Shown here piece after piece: positions 23,343 through 35,100 of a stretch of 64,000 bases of DNA. The stretch spans positions 17,299,501-17,363,500 of the forward strand of contig NC_003283.11 of the NCBI RefSeq assembly GCF_000002985.6, written 5' to 3'. The translations under genes were made by a program, and so were the position numbers. The stretch's first letter is position 1; each line of letters starts with the position of its first letter. Origin of the DNA: Caenorhabditis elegans. Lineage: Eukaryota; Nematoda; Chromadorea; Rhabditida; Rhabditidae. The notes under the pieces were generated by a model, which saw only the letters and a program-made list of their open reading frames with translations, did no database searches and had not been told where the DNA came from.

Positions 23343-24998
23343 ATGGAAAACCTAGCAGAGTCAATAAGTTCAATAGAATTGTAAGTTATTAATAAATTAG
23401 TTTAAATTTCGAAAAAAAATACTGCTTTCAGATCAAAAACAAATACCATGGCAATTTTGGATTTACCAATCGAGATTATGGAAGAAGTTCTTGAAAAGTT
23501 GATGCCAGAAGAGCGGTGAGTTTACAAAGATATGTGCTGCTAACCCCGGAATATGTCGGACGCCCATATCACTAAGAAGTCGTATTCTGCAGCGCCCGAC
23601 ATCCTCCTGGTTTCGCTACCCAACAGGGGAGACCTGTACAACGCGGAACCCGTCGGATGACAGCCGCTTATCATACTTTATTGCCTGTTCAACATTTTAA
23701 AAATTTCAGATTCGTTGTTCGGAAAGTGTCCCGACAATTTTGTCTCCTTATTGACAGCAAAGCCAATGGCCTCAAAAATATTCGGTTCCATTGCTTCAGC
23801 GTTGGTAATGATCAGCACTGCACTATAGACTTCAATCACACTTATGTCGAATACAAGAACATTTTTGCAAAAGTGGCAACGAAAGAAGAACAGAAGGAGA
23901 TAAAGAAGCTCGACGTGAAAGATGATTGTTATGTAGCTCTTGGGTATAATCCCAAAAGTTGGAGACGTTTAAAAGGGACGAATAGTTTTGATGTCGCCAT
24001 GACTGACTTGGCGTTCTTCTTGAAAAATCCAAAAACTCGACTAGAAGTGTTGAGCATCCATTTAAGTGCTCCAACTGACTCTCACGATTGTTGCTCTGAA
24101 ACTATCACGAATCTTTTCTCCACTCAACTCTCTAATCTTCATGTCAAAAAGTTTGTGCTCAAAGAGTTTACAAGCTCTCAACTTGCGAAGATCCTTCCAA
24201 GTTTTAAGGAAGGTGTTCTGGAAGAGATACATCATCAGATGTTTCAATCAGAGAGCAGTCAACTTGTTTTTCAAGATCTAGTTGAGTTGAAGCAATGGAA
24301 ACAGGCGAAGTGCTTGACAATGAAACCAGCCGCTCATGAAACTTACGATGTGGATCTTTCTACAGATTTGATGTTGATCGCGCATTTTCCAATGTTGAAA
24401 GTTCGTGTGAAGATTTTTACGGTGGAGCATGCAAAACAGTTGAGAGAGGTAAGGTTTTGAGAAAATCCCAGGTACCCAGGCTTCCCAGGCTCCCACGGCG
24501 GTCCCAGGCTCCCACGGCGGCTCGAGGCTTCCCCGGCGATCCCAGGCTTCCACCGCAGTCCCAGGCTCCTACGGTGGTCCCAGGCTTCCACTGCGGTCCC
24601 AGGCTCCCACGGCGGCCCCAGGCTTCCCCGGCGGTCCCATTCTCCTACGGCGATCTTAGGCTCCCACGGCGGTCCCAGGCTCCCACAGCGGTTCCAGGTT
24701 TCCTCGGCGGTCCCATGCTCCCACGGCGGTCCCAGGTTTCCATGGAGGTCCCAGCTTCCCAGGCACCTAGATTTTATGAAATGCATTTATGTATTTGCAG
24801 ATATTCCCGAAGATTGCAAATTTCGAGTCGTGGATCATCAAAGGCAATATCACGGACCCTCCTGAGATTGTGAAGGTTTTCCTTCCAGACTACAACAGCT
24901 ACCCAGAGGGATCTGCAAAGTACATTGCTGACGGCATAACATATTTGATTGATTTTGACACAAAATTGTTCATTTTTGAAAAAAGTTACTATGATTAA
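23343..24998 (+). CDS. F-box / FTH protein (fbxa type)
   Basis: Exons 23343-23380, 23432-23515, 23710-24448 and 24801-24998 give 352 residues in phase. Exon 2 and the start of exon 3 form the F-box (ILDLPIEIMEEVLEKLMPEE, then FVVRKVSRQFCLLID). Exon 3 carries most of the FTH domain, with the block QWKQAKCLTMKP, and exon 4 its tail (EIVKVFLPDYNSYPEG). There is no HTH_48 domain. F-box proteins dock on SKP1 and FTH is the presumed substrate-binding half. The last intron (24449-24800) is filled by a GC-rich minisatellite. It is the closest relative of the broken copy at 25407-26668. Confidence 0.9.
24465..24775. repeat. GC-rich minisatellite inside an fbxa intron
   Basis: Imperfect copies of CCCAGGCTCCCACGGCGGT (about 23-bp period, with TTCC and CTCC variants) run through nearly the whole intron. 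Both strands are open across it, giving spurious Pro/Arg- or Trp/Gly-rich frames. Its base composition contrasts sharply with the AT-rich surroundings. Confidence 0.95.
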
Positions 24999-25406
24999 TC
25001 AGATTGAAATGAAAAACTCTTTGAAAACTTGAAAATAATCAATGTCTGAGCAGCCGACAGATAAGCGGGACATTCAGAAATTTTTGGCAATCAATGGCAA
25101 ATCGGTTATTTGAGTTTTGTAGGAACTTGGAATTGTTCATTCTAGTACTCTGAAAATTTCAAGCAGCCGACAAAGATGGAGGGCCGCGGACCTGGATCAT
25201 TGTCGGCTGCCCAAAAATGCTTGTTGCACAAAAGTGAACGGTCAAGGCGAAACTAGGCAATTTCATGATGTCAAGTTGACATTTCCCAGCCCAACTTTGT
25301 CATTGTGTACTCAAAACTAGTGATAGCAGTTTGTAGTTTGATAGTCGCTTCGTTTCTTTATCGTTTGCGTTTTTTTCTCAAAACCGTCCGCAAAAGTGAA
25401 TTTCAG
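24999..25406. other. Gap with GCAGCCGACA inverted motifs
   Basis: AGCAGCCGACA occurs at about 25053 and 25163, and its reverse TGTCGGCTGC at about 25204, suggesting remains of a foldback repeat. No first exon for the downstream F-box copy is evident. Confidence 0.5.
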
Positions 25407-26668
25407 ATCAAAACCCAGCGGGTTCAACATTGTGCACTTGCCAATTGATGTTCTCGAAGAAGTTTTGGAAAAGTTGGAGCCAAAGTGGCTAAACGCTGAT
25501 TGGTGGGAAGTTCACATTTCTGAGGTGATCATACTGAGTGATTTAACGTAGCCCAATCCCCTTCCCGTCAGACAGTCTGCTGTCAAAACAAGGACTACAT
25601 GACCAATCAGCCATAATTTGCTGATTGGTTTGAAAATGGGCGTGGCTAAACGCTGATTGGTCACATGTTCCCCTTTAGCCAAAATATCTATGCGTCATTC
25701 ATTTTTTCAGATTCCTCCTCCGCAAAGTCTCCCGCCAATTCAAATCACTTATCGACAACAGAGACTATGGTCTCAAACAGATTCAGCTCTCAATCAACAG
25801 AATTTTCAAAAGCTGCTCTATATATTTTGATGAGAATTGTGTCGAATACGAGGACATTCCAAAACTGCCTAGAGGAACACCGAAAAAATGGGAGAAGCCT
25901 GTGCAGAAAGATTACTGCTCGGTTTGTCTGGAAGATGATGTGATCCATCGGGTGGTAGGCATGGTTCATTTGGAAGTTGCGTTAAGTGACATGACACTTT
26001 TCTTGAGAAATCCTAAATGCCGACTGGAAGAGTTGTCAGTTCCACGGGCTTTCAATCAAAATTCTGAAACTATAACAAGTCTTTTCTCCGGCCAACTCAC
26101 CAATCTACACGTCAAAAAGTTCACACTAACAAGGGACTAACAAGGGTAAGGGAATTCACAAGTACCCAACTTGCTCAGATTCTTCCAAGTTTCAAGGCAG
26201 GCGTCTTGGAAGAGATCCTCTGGGAACTACACGATCCAGTAAATATTGATGTTTTACAAGAAGAACTTGTCGGATTGGAGCAATGGAAAAGAGCAAAGAG
26301 CTTGATAGTTAGGCCAAGTTATTATAAAAAATCTTACATGCATGTCACAACGGATTTTCAACTTTTTGCAAACTTCTCGAAACTTGAAGCTCACCTGAAA
26401 CTTTTTAGAGAGGACCATGCTCGAGATTTGAAAGAGGTGGGTGTTCTTAGACATGTTATCAATAATTTTTATATTTTAGATTCTCCCGAAAATCCCAAAT
26501 TTTCAATCCTGGACTCTCCAAGCTCCCATAGAAGATCCCGTGGAGATGGTGAAAATCTTCAAGCCGGACTATACGGGCGGCCCGTTTGGAAGCGTAGAGT
26601 ACACTGCTCATGGATTGATATATTTGATAGAATTTGATTTTAAATACTTTAAAGTTATTGCAAAATAA
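25407..26668 (+). pseudogene. F-box / FTH copy broken by an 11-bp duplication
   Basis: Exons 25407-25484 (F-box first half, LPIDVLEEVLEKLEP), 25711-26436 (FLLRKVSRQFKSLID and FTH) and 26480-26668 (FTH tail) match the intact gene at 23343-24998 exon for exon. In exon 2 an 11-bp word ACTAACAAGGG is present twice in tandem (26125-26135 and 26136-26146). This shifts the frame and puts TAA at 26138-26140 in the middle of FTH. Removing one copy would restore the reading frame, so the lesion is probably young. No first coding exon is visible. CTAAACGCTGATTGG repeats at about 25491 and 25648 in the first intron. Confidence 0.85.
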
Positions 26669-26682
26669 ATTGTTTGTTATTT

Positions 26683-26858
26683 TTAGGCTTAGTAGTCTTA
26701 GGCTTAGTTTTAAGCTTATCCTTAGGCTTAGGCTAAAGCTTAGACTTAGGCTTAGTCTTACACTTAAGCTTAGGCCTAAGCTTAGGCTTAAGCTTAGGTT
26801 TTGTCTTAGGCTTAGGCTTAGGTTTAGGGATAGGCTTAGGCTTAGGCTTAAGCTAAAC
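26683..26858 (+). repeat. Degenerate interstitial telomere-type repeat (TTAGGC)
   Basis: Runs of TTAGGCTTAGG interspersed with TTAAGC, TTAGTC and TTAGAC variants. TTAGGC is the nematode telomere repeat. It starts about 15 bp after the stop of the broken F-box copy. A second block in the opposite orientation is at 28202-28325. Confidence 0.92.
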
Positions 26859-27067
26859 TTGAGCTGATGCTAACTTTCATTAATGTTCAATCGTTTTTCC
26901 ACTCTCAGTTTTTTGAATTAATTTACTCAAAAATTAAAAGGAAATGAATTTAAGAATTTAGAAAATTTTATTAGCATATAAAAAAATGACAGTTTGAAAT
27001 GACATAATGACATACAGAATGAATTGAAATATTACAATAAAAACTAAAAATTCAGAGGAAACATCAA

Positions 27068-28421
27068 CTAACAAGATCTTTTGGCAGCTGGTTCACTTAA
27101 TCCCCTGGACCTTCTTCTTTTCCTCTCCAACTTTTTCTCCCGCTGGCTCCAAACAAAAACTTGAAGCTTAGCCTCTCCGAAAAGCACACTGACACGAACT
27201 CCATCATCTCGAAGGAAGTCATAAGCTTCTGCCAAGTCAATTCCATTTGCCAATGAATCCTTCTGTTTTGGGTAGAAATGCTGCTGGATCTTCAAGAGAT
27301 TTTTGGAATGGGATGAGTTGAGGAAGAACTTTTGTGGCCGGTGCTCTGGGTTCCATTCCTGCGCGTTGAGTCCTTCAAGTACTTCAATTGGATCCCAACT
27401 TCCTTCCCAACTATCTCGAATCGTTAGAACTTCCAGTTGACTATTGGATTTTTTCAGAACTTGCAGGAAATTGCGGATGGTCTGGTTGGAAGTTGAAACA
27501 CGATCCAGAAAAACGATCCGATTGTTGAACTGGAGAAGATCCGTGAGAGCCATGTTACCAGAGTGGCCCACAAACAAATAGTCCACGTTGTAGATCTGAA
27601 AGAGAGGCTTAGATTGATGTTTTATAATTTGGACCTTATCACTTACCTTATCACTGTTGCTCCAGGCTTCACCAGACAATACGATTCCTTTCTCGACGCT
27701 GATTGACTCCACCAACTCATCCTTTTGATGTTGCCAGAACTCATCTAATCCAGTGGAAATCTCATTGATAATCAGGTATTCACAGCTTCTGGGCATCTTC
27801 TCTTCTTGCTCCAAAAACTTATAAGCCATGTACGAGGAACCAAAGGATAAAGTGTTCAAAGACACTTTGAACAGATTCTCCAGGTGCTTCAGTCCGTGAT
27901 GAAAGAAAGTCAGGTCATCTTCAATTGTGGATTTATTGAAACTGTAGCCCCACGGCTGCTGGTCGCTTTTGATCATTCTATCGTGAGCGCCCAGAAACAC
28001 TGAGAAGCCGCCAGTTGGGATTTTCATCGATTTTATGAATTGCTGAAGTTTCGGAGAGTCTACAGAGAAGTTGATTCTAAAAATAAAATTATTTTAGTAT
28101 TTGGAAAACTTTTAAAGTTAATGTGAAATTGAAATTTGCAGAACCAGAGATTTCAGAAAACTGAAAAAACCTTGAAATTCAAAGGCAGTCGCAGTGCAGG
28201 GTAAATCTAAGTCTAAGCCCAAGCTTAAGCCTAAGTCTATGCCTTAGTCTAAGCCTAATACTTAGCCTTAGTCTACACCTAAGCCTAAACCCAAGCTTAA
28301 GCCTAATCCTAAACCTAGACTTAAAAAACATTTTGAAAACTTACAATTCTCCAATAGACATCTGTCGGAGCACATTTTTCAATGGAAGGAATGATAAGTC
28401 GGCGACACGGAAAGCAGACAT
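27068..28421 (-). CDS. F-box protein with FBA_2-like domain (fbxb type)
   Basis: Exons 28421-28345, 28076-27647 and 27595-27068 give 344 residues in phase. The N-terminus is an F-box (FRVADLSFLPLKNVLRQMSI then INFSVDSPKLQQFIKSMK). The rest resembles F-box-associated type 2 domains of fbxb proteins, with the landmarks YLIINEISTGLD, QIYNVDYLFVGHSGNMALTD and NSQLEVLTIRDSW. The tail is very basic (QREKKLERKRRRSRG), possibly a nuclear signal. It probably acts as an SCF ligase substrate receptor. The first intron (28344-28077) holds telomere-type repeats. Intact, and different in family from its fbxa neighbours. Confidence 0.87.
28202..28325 (-). repeat. Degenerate telomere-type repeat in the fbxb intron
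   Basis: GCCTAAGTCTAAGC-type sequence, the complement of TTAGGC. It lies in intron 1 of the minus-strand fbxb gene and is inverted relative to the block at 26683-26858. Confidence 0.9.
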
Positions 28422-29296
28422 TTTTTATAATGAAATAAAAAAACTAGGACTGTAAAACTGCTAGACTGATATGTTCTCCTACCGAACAGGTAGTCTTGGA
28501 AAGTGCAGCAGAACATGGGCGGGGCCTGCCAATAAAAACGCGCGTTCTTCTAATCGATATAAAGAAGGACATCTGCCATGTTGTAAATTTGCAGACTGAC
28601 TTAACACATGTAAGATAGAGATTGACATGGGAATATTGAAGAGATAATATACCCGAATCTTAGGAAGACATAGGTCAGTATTGTGGGAATTTGACAGTTA
28701 TAACTATTTTTTCAAAATTCTTGTAGATTATCAGGCTCTAAAGTTACGCCAGCTTTGACCACGCGTGGTATATCAGGCTGTCCTGTCCGTCGGTTTGATC
28801 TACAAAAAATGCGGGAATTTTTTTGCCCAAAAAATGTGACGTCAACACGCTCTTAACCATGCAAAATCAGTCGAGAACTTTGTTTATCTTCTCCCGCATT
28901 TTTTGTAGATCCACGTAGATCAAACCGAAATGGGACACTCTGACACCACGTGTGACCAGAGGTACCCTTTCACAGCCCGTGAAGCTCTAAACACACATGA
29001 ATATTTTGCAGGCTCTTTGAAGCGTAAAAATGCAGTGTCCCATGGCAAATTTCTTGAAAGTTCAAGTTTTTAGCCTTTTTCTTATCAACCACCAAGTCTA
29101 TAGTTTGGCACAATATTCAAACAAATCACGACAAAACTAAGGAAGTAGGCGGTCATGAAAAAGTCGTGCTAAAACATTATCTGATTACGTAAATACGTGC
29201 ATCAAAAACCGCCTACATCAAAAGTTATCCGACCGTGAAGACTAACTTCATTAATTTTCCCTAGACTGAAACCCTCCCAGGCACCCAGTACTTCCA
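28422..29296. other. Intergenic with palindromic element 28750-28975
   Basis: 28750-28975 has ends TTTGACCACGCGTGGT and ACCACGTGTGACCAGAG and inner arms TCGGTTTGATCTACAAAAAA and TTTTTTGTAGATCC...GATCAAACCG. This type of CTACAAAAAATGCGGGAA foldback is very common in C. elegans and supports the species call. No gene seen in the rest. Confidence 0.75.
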
Positions 29297-31110
29297 ATGT
29301 CCTCTACCTTAACACTCTTCCTCGCATCTACCCTATATGGCTTACCATCTCTAATTCTGTACATTTTAACATTTGTAGTAATATTAAGACACCGAAAAAC
29401 ATTTGATTCCTCTTTTTTCCAACTATATGTGTTTGATGGAATCATGAACTTATTCACCTATATTATGGGATTCGTGGTAATTCGTCTGGCTAGTGTAACC
29501 TGTGGCGAGTGCGTGATGGCTCCTTTATTCAGGAATTTAGGTGGGTTGGTGTTTATTTTTTGCAAGTTCACTCTAAATTGCAAAAAAAATACCGGTTTCT
29601 TGCCCAAGTTTGGTCCAAAAAATATAAACTTGGATCAAAAAAGTTGAGCCGAAGTTTAGCCAACTTTTGATCTAGGTTAATATTTTTTGGGCCAAGTTTG
29701 GGCCAGAAACTTGAGCCAAATGCCGAGAACCCTGAGATTATCGAACTAAATCAGTATTGGTGATATTCCAATTTTCGGCCTTTTTGAGACGAATTTTTCC
29801 GATTTTTTCCATATTTAAAGGTGGAGCAGCGTCAGTGAGGAAATTGTTAAAAATCACTCCTTTGGTCCCAAAATGACCAAATATCATGATAAAACTTTTC
29901 AAAAAATTTTCGAAAATTTTTTGTTTACTGTCAAAAAGTGGCAATTACTAAGTTTTTGCCACTCATAATTTTGGAAGTCGACCAAAAAAAAAATGTTTTT
30001 CTACAATTTTTTATGTTTTAATTTTGTTTAAATTATTTGTATTAAAACATTGTAGGGAGTCAGAACATGCGACATTCCTTTAAACTTCCTCAAAAGCCCG
30101 TATTTTTCAAAATTTTGGCAATTTGCCAACACTTTGGCCGGAAATTATGAAAAATCTAAAATTTTTTGGAGTGTTTTATTATGATATTTGGTTGTTTTGG
30201 ATCATTATAAGTGCATTTAAACAAAATCCCCACTGGCGCTACTCCACATTTAAAGCATACATATGTCTACTTGATTAAGGTTATAGCTAAAATCTTTCAG
30301 GTTCCATAATTCCCCCGAGCCTGCTAAAAACCTTACAACCCCATATGGCCTATGTACAGTACTCTATCACAGCCCTTGTTTCCCTGAATCGTCTCACAGT
30401 ACTTATTAATTATAACGTTTTTGAGCCGGTGAGTCCTCGTTGGACTTTCTTCAAGTCTTCAAGTCGTACCTGTTTGCAATAAAAAGCTGTTATAGATTTG
30501 GAAGCGATTCACCTGGATATTCATTCTATTAGCTTTTTTTGCTCCATTCCTGAAAACCTACGTAATGTTGATATTTAAAGCTGAAATATCTTACATTGAG
30601 GCTACAGACTCATTTGAGTTAGTCTCTAATGATTTGGTGTGTAATTCGAAAGTTTATTAATATATCCTTTTAACTTTTCAGCCATTCAGAGAGATCTTCC
30701 TATCCGTGTTTATGTTTATGATGATCACTATGATAATCTCCACTCTTTGCAATTTACTCAGTTTTCGGTTTCTTCGAAGTCTGAGCATTCAACGAAAAAA
30801 GGCAGAAGCTAACTTTCTAATAATCATGTCAATTACCTGTTTTGTTCAATTTGTTGGTGCAGTGCTCACTGGGGGTCTATTATTCCATGAATCTGCTGAA
30901 TTACTCGGAATTATTCTAGTGGTCCTGCCATATTCAAGTGACCTACTCTCACTTCTACAGCCATGGCTCTTGGTGTGTTTTAGTAAAGCTGTAAGTCTTG
31001 TGAAGGTTGTAGGGAGTAATTGGGATATTCAGATCCGGAAGCAAATCAAGGAAACGTTTGGATGGAGCTCAGAGCAGCATATTGTCCAAATTCGATCTAT
31101 TACAAGCTGA
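29297..31110 (+). CDS. Seven-transmembrane chemoreceptor, srg-superfamily (srg/srv-like)
   Basis: Exons 29297-29540, 30301-30428, 30496-30636 and 30682-31110 give 313 residues in phase. TM1 (YGLPSLILYILTFVVILRHR) and the following SSFFQLYVFDGIMNLFTY match the S-F-L-D-N-TY pattern of Srg-type receptors. TM3 carries HMAYVQYSITALVSLNRLTV and the next loop IWKRFTWIFILLAFFAPF. These are nematode chemosensory receptors; srv is as likely as srg. The first intron (29541-30300) contains a foldback repeat. AATAAA near 31213. Confidence 0.85.
29812..30255. repeat. Foldback repeat in a receptor intron
   Basis: Ends TTTAAAGGTGGAGCAGCG and CACTGGCGCTACTCCAC with inner ACCAAATATCATGATAAAAC matched by its reverse complement near 30180. 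Same family as 745-1125; here the arms are about 110 bp. Confidence 0.85.
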
Positions 31111-32139
31111 ACAATACTATTTTGGTTTTTGGACTGCTGAACAACAAATAGGGATTCAAAAGTTTTCATTAATATATGAAGCATTGAAATTATATTATCC
31201 GTTTAATTTGAAATAAATTTGAAGTAGTTTACAAGAGAAAATTCTTGTTGTGACGCGTGTGGTTGATCATTGGTCAGTGATCACTTTGATATCCAGGCAC
31301 GAATACATTAGCAATTTCAATTGGATCGAAGTCGCCTGATTCGAAGTTTGCGTGTTTGAAAGTGCTAGATTCCATCAAAATCTAAGCCAATCCAAGCTCA
31401 CAGAGCCAATCCGAGCACTCAGAGCCAATTCGAGCTCTCCGAGCCAATACAAGCTCCTAGAGCCAATCCAAGCTACAGCACCCCGAATGAAGCTATTGAA
31501 TCAACTAGCCCAAGAGATCATTCTAATGGAATTATTCTCACCATATTTTTAATAGCGACGCATGGTTAAAATCGCACTAATTTGCAATTTTCTGCCTGAT
31601 GAACTTCAAATTAATGTGTTGTTAAAAGTTTTTCATTCAAATTATTGTTATAGACACTATATAAAATGATTATTTTTTGTTCCTATTTAGTTGGATTATT
31701 TTTTCGACATTAGATTTTTGTTAGATTTTCTACATTTTTCATGAGCAGTTGCCGCACATTCTCCATTTGTTCAACTTATCACCATTTTTCAGAGCATGTG
31801 AATAAAGAATTTTTTCAAATCTTTTGTCGTAAATGTTTGCTACTATCTCCGTTGTTTTACCAAAAGAAATCAACATAAAAACGGGCACATAAAAATTGAT
31901 AATAAACACGCCGTGGAGACAAGTCAATTATTCCAGCAGGGTGTTTGAAACAATTTCCTTAACTTTTCTTTTTCAAACATTAGATCTCTTCTTAGTTTCT
32001 CAATAGGACTTTTAAGCTATACGCTTTTGGTTTTTTTCTGGATATTAACAATAAAAATGAATTTCTTTCAGGTAGTCAAAATTCCAAAAAAAAACCGTAC
32101 ACATTTTTTAAAGAAAACCTAGACGGAAAACGCAAAGAA
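31111..32139. other. Inter-gene stretch with FTH relic and minisatellite
   Basis: Apart from the relic (31237-31381), 31382-31475 is a short minisatellite of AGAGCCAATCCAAGCTC-like units. From about 31660 on, the sequence resembles the 5' flanks of the fbxa genes at 36638 and 40247 (shared TTGTTCCTAT, CATTTGTTCAACTTATCACC, CATTTTTCAGAGCA), showing that promoters were duplicated with the genes. Confidence 0.7.
31237..31381 (-). pseudogene. Orphan FTH terminal exon
   Basis: Minus-strand reading gives KHANFESGDFDPIEIANVF, nearly identical to the last exon (43627-43436) of the minus-strand gene between the third and fourth tandem fbxa copies. The acceptor TAG is retained, but a TGA at 31276-31274 replaces the Trp codon of the relative. 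No other exon of that gene is found here. It marks a lost copy of the inverted gene. Confidence 0.8.
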
Positions 32140-35100
32140 ATGGATGAATCACCGAGTATATATTTCAGAGGAAACTGTATTTCGACGACTTGTACAGGAT
32201 TAAGAGGACCTAATTATGACAGAAAATGCTATGTATGAAATAATTCTAAGTTTAGAGAAAAAAAAAGTTTTCATGAAATTTTAGGGAGCTCCACCAAATG
32301 TTGGATACGTGAACGAAACATCAATCATGCCACGGTAAGGGAATTTTCTTTTGTATACGCATTTTTTTATCTGGAGTTGAAATCTTAATAAACTTAAAAA
32401 TTTTTTGGCGATAATTTTTTAATTGAAATGAAAATACATGCCTGTGTATTATAACCTCACTTTTTTGAATTAAATTAGTAATTGGTTTAATTATTCGTTT
32501 ATTCAACACATATACACAAGTACCGAAAAAATTGTTTTCGGTAAGACGAGGCGTCGGTTGTCTGCGTCTTGCTATACTTGTTGCGCAGCGAGGCTAGGTT
32601 TAAGCATAAATATTTTCAGGCCAATATCCCAAGGGGCTGTAACCATACCAAATAGTCAAATTGCAATTCGAACATGTATTCTATATGAGCACCTTCACGG
32701 GAAGACGGTTACAGAGGCATATGAGAATTTTTGCCGCAAAGTTGGGAATGGTGTCATTGATTTTAGATCCTTTGGATTTTGGTTTGATAGATTCCGAACA
32801 GGAAATCATGATTTGGGCTATGACATTGAGTGAGTGACAATAATCAGATTTTTTAATGCAAAATCCGATTTCAGCTCGGAACTTGAGCCTCGGTCTTTGG
32901 CAGAAATGCACAAGGACATTATGAGAAACATTTTAAGAGAGCTCAACTCCGAACCCACGTAAGCTGAAATCTGAAACTAAATAAACTTGAACTACAAACT
33001 CAGAAATTCTCCTGGACCTTCTGACCACCTTCAAGATGAGGATGAGTACTTTCCCGTCTACAATCAGCTAAAGGACCTTATCCAAGAACTGAAAGAAGAA
33101 CAAGACCCCGTGTTGGTTTAACGTGTTTCTCGGCAATTCGCATCGTACATTCCTCGCATTTTCCTCGTACATTCCTCGCATGTTGCGCCTCTCAAGCCAA
33201 ATCGTGAGCGTTAGTCGTAAATTCCTCGTATATACGAGGAATGTACGACAAAGGCGGGAAATGTGTGTATTTTGAGGTCTCTGCAGCTCGTTTTGCTTGA
33301 TGGTTTGAATATTTTCCACCATTTTTTACTTTTAAACGATTTTTTTCGAATGAATGAAGTTGGAAAACGTTTACTTGTTAGTATTAGGTTGGCAAGAAAA
33401 TCCTGTCCTAATTTTTTCTCTTGTCATTGTGGGCTGAATATCAATTTTGGCGTTTATTCACTACTAATGTTTGATAAGTAGAAAAAACTCTTTGCAGTAA
33501 TTTTTCTGTTATACATGCTCCTGGCGCACACCACAATGAAAGATTCAAAAACTCTTCTAATGAAAGTTTATGATGGACATGCTCCCTCATTTAAAACTAT
33601 ACAGAGATGGTTCGATCGTTTCGGAAAGTGCGACTTTTCTTTGAATGAAAAGGAATGATCAAAAGACCACATAAGTTGAATTTGAATGCACTAAATCAAG
33701 TGTTGAATCGGATCCATTCAAAACTACCCGTGAGCTTGCAAGCACGCTTGGGGTGCATGATAGATCTACAGCAGATGGCTTGACATTGCTCGGTATGAGG
33801 AAAATACTTGGTCGATTCGTAAATCATTATTTGACCCGTTCCATCATTGACCGTCGAATTGGTGTTTCATATACATAATCTCCTCATTGTCCACGGCTGT
33901 GACCGTTGGTTGGACCGGGTTCTTACTGGAAAGCAGAGTACGCTCTCCACCACATACAAATTCACTGAATTGGAGAAGAACAAACTCTGACTCGTGCCTT
34001 TCAAGCTAGAACCTTCACAGTATGAACAACTCTCTAAGTGGCATCCATGCAATACTTTGAATCTCTGTACGATGGATTCCAGGACAGGGAATCCACAAGT
34101 TATAACTTTATATATCTCTCAACGTTGGCAGTACATTGTTGATCATGATAGAGCATGTAACTGATTTTTTGTTTGAGTATTCTTCAAGAAATGAATGATT
34201 GAAAAATAGGGCAGAACTTTCCTGCCAACCTAATACTTGTGAATAATTCTACTGAAAGTTTAATAATTATTTTGCTTCACGAAACACTTCAACATTTTCC
34301 ATTCAAACAGCCAATAATATCTGATTGAACTGAAATTATCACCAGTTGAACGCATCCTCTTTAAATAACCAATTATACACTTCTTATCTCGCGACAGTCG
34401 TGGATCAACAGGTAAGAAGTTTGATTCAGAAATCAACCAGGACAGTAAACAGGCAAGTTCAATTCTCAACAGTGGTACTTTGGAAACATACGAGGAATGT
34501 ACGACGTGCAAGAACAGCGAGCCACAATGTGCGATGAATGCGCGACGAGCTACGAGCGCGGCAACATTACATTTTGTTTTTCTCCTAACCTTGTCGTATG
34601 TTCCTCGTATATTGGTCGTGCCTCCTTTTTACACTCACAGTTTTGTCGTACATTCCGGACTTTCTCCTAAATGTACGAGGAAAATGCGAGGAACGTACGA
34701 TGCGAATTGCCGAGTTGCTCCCAAATGTTATAGTTTAAAATTTTCAGGAAACCCGTTACAGACCTCGTAAAACCATTTGAAAACAATAGGAAAGTACTGT
34801 GGGGTTATATATATTTTGAATGCTCTCAGAGTAATTCAATTTTTGAGGCTTATGAGAAAATGTGTGAAACTGTTGGAAAAAATGCAGTCAAGTACTGGGA
34901 GTTTGAATATTGGTATCAGAAGATTAAGGCAGGGGATTCCAGTATGGAATCTGACATTGAGTAAGTTTTACTTTTGAATTATAGAACATTAGGGAGCTAT
35001 AGTTAATTTAACGTTACTCACATTCTGCTAATTTTTCATATTTCAGTTTTGACAAAGAGATCCGATCACTGTCCGCAATGCCAATAGACATAGTTGGTGA

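Noticed and set aside
24343-24873. Overlapping plus and minus open frames rich in Pro/Arg or Trp/Gly
   Set aside because: Produced by the GC-rich minisatellite inside an intron with good splice sites on both sides.
26634-26867. Leu/Arg/Lys-rich open frame
   Set aside because: Translation of the degenerate TTAGGC repeat.
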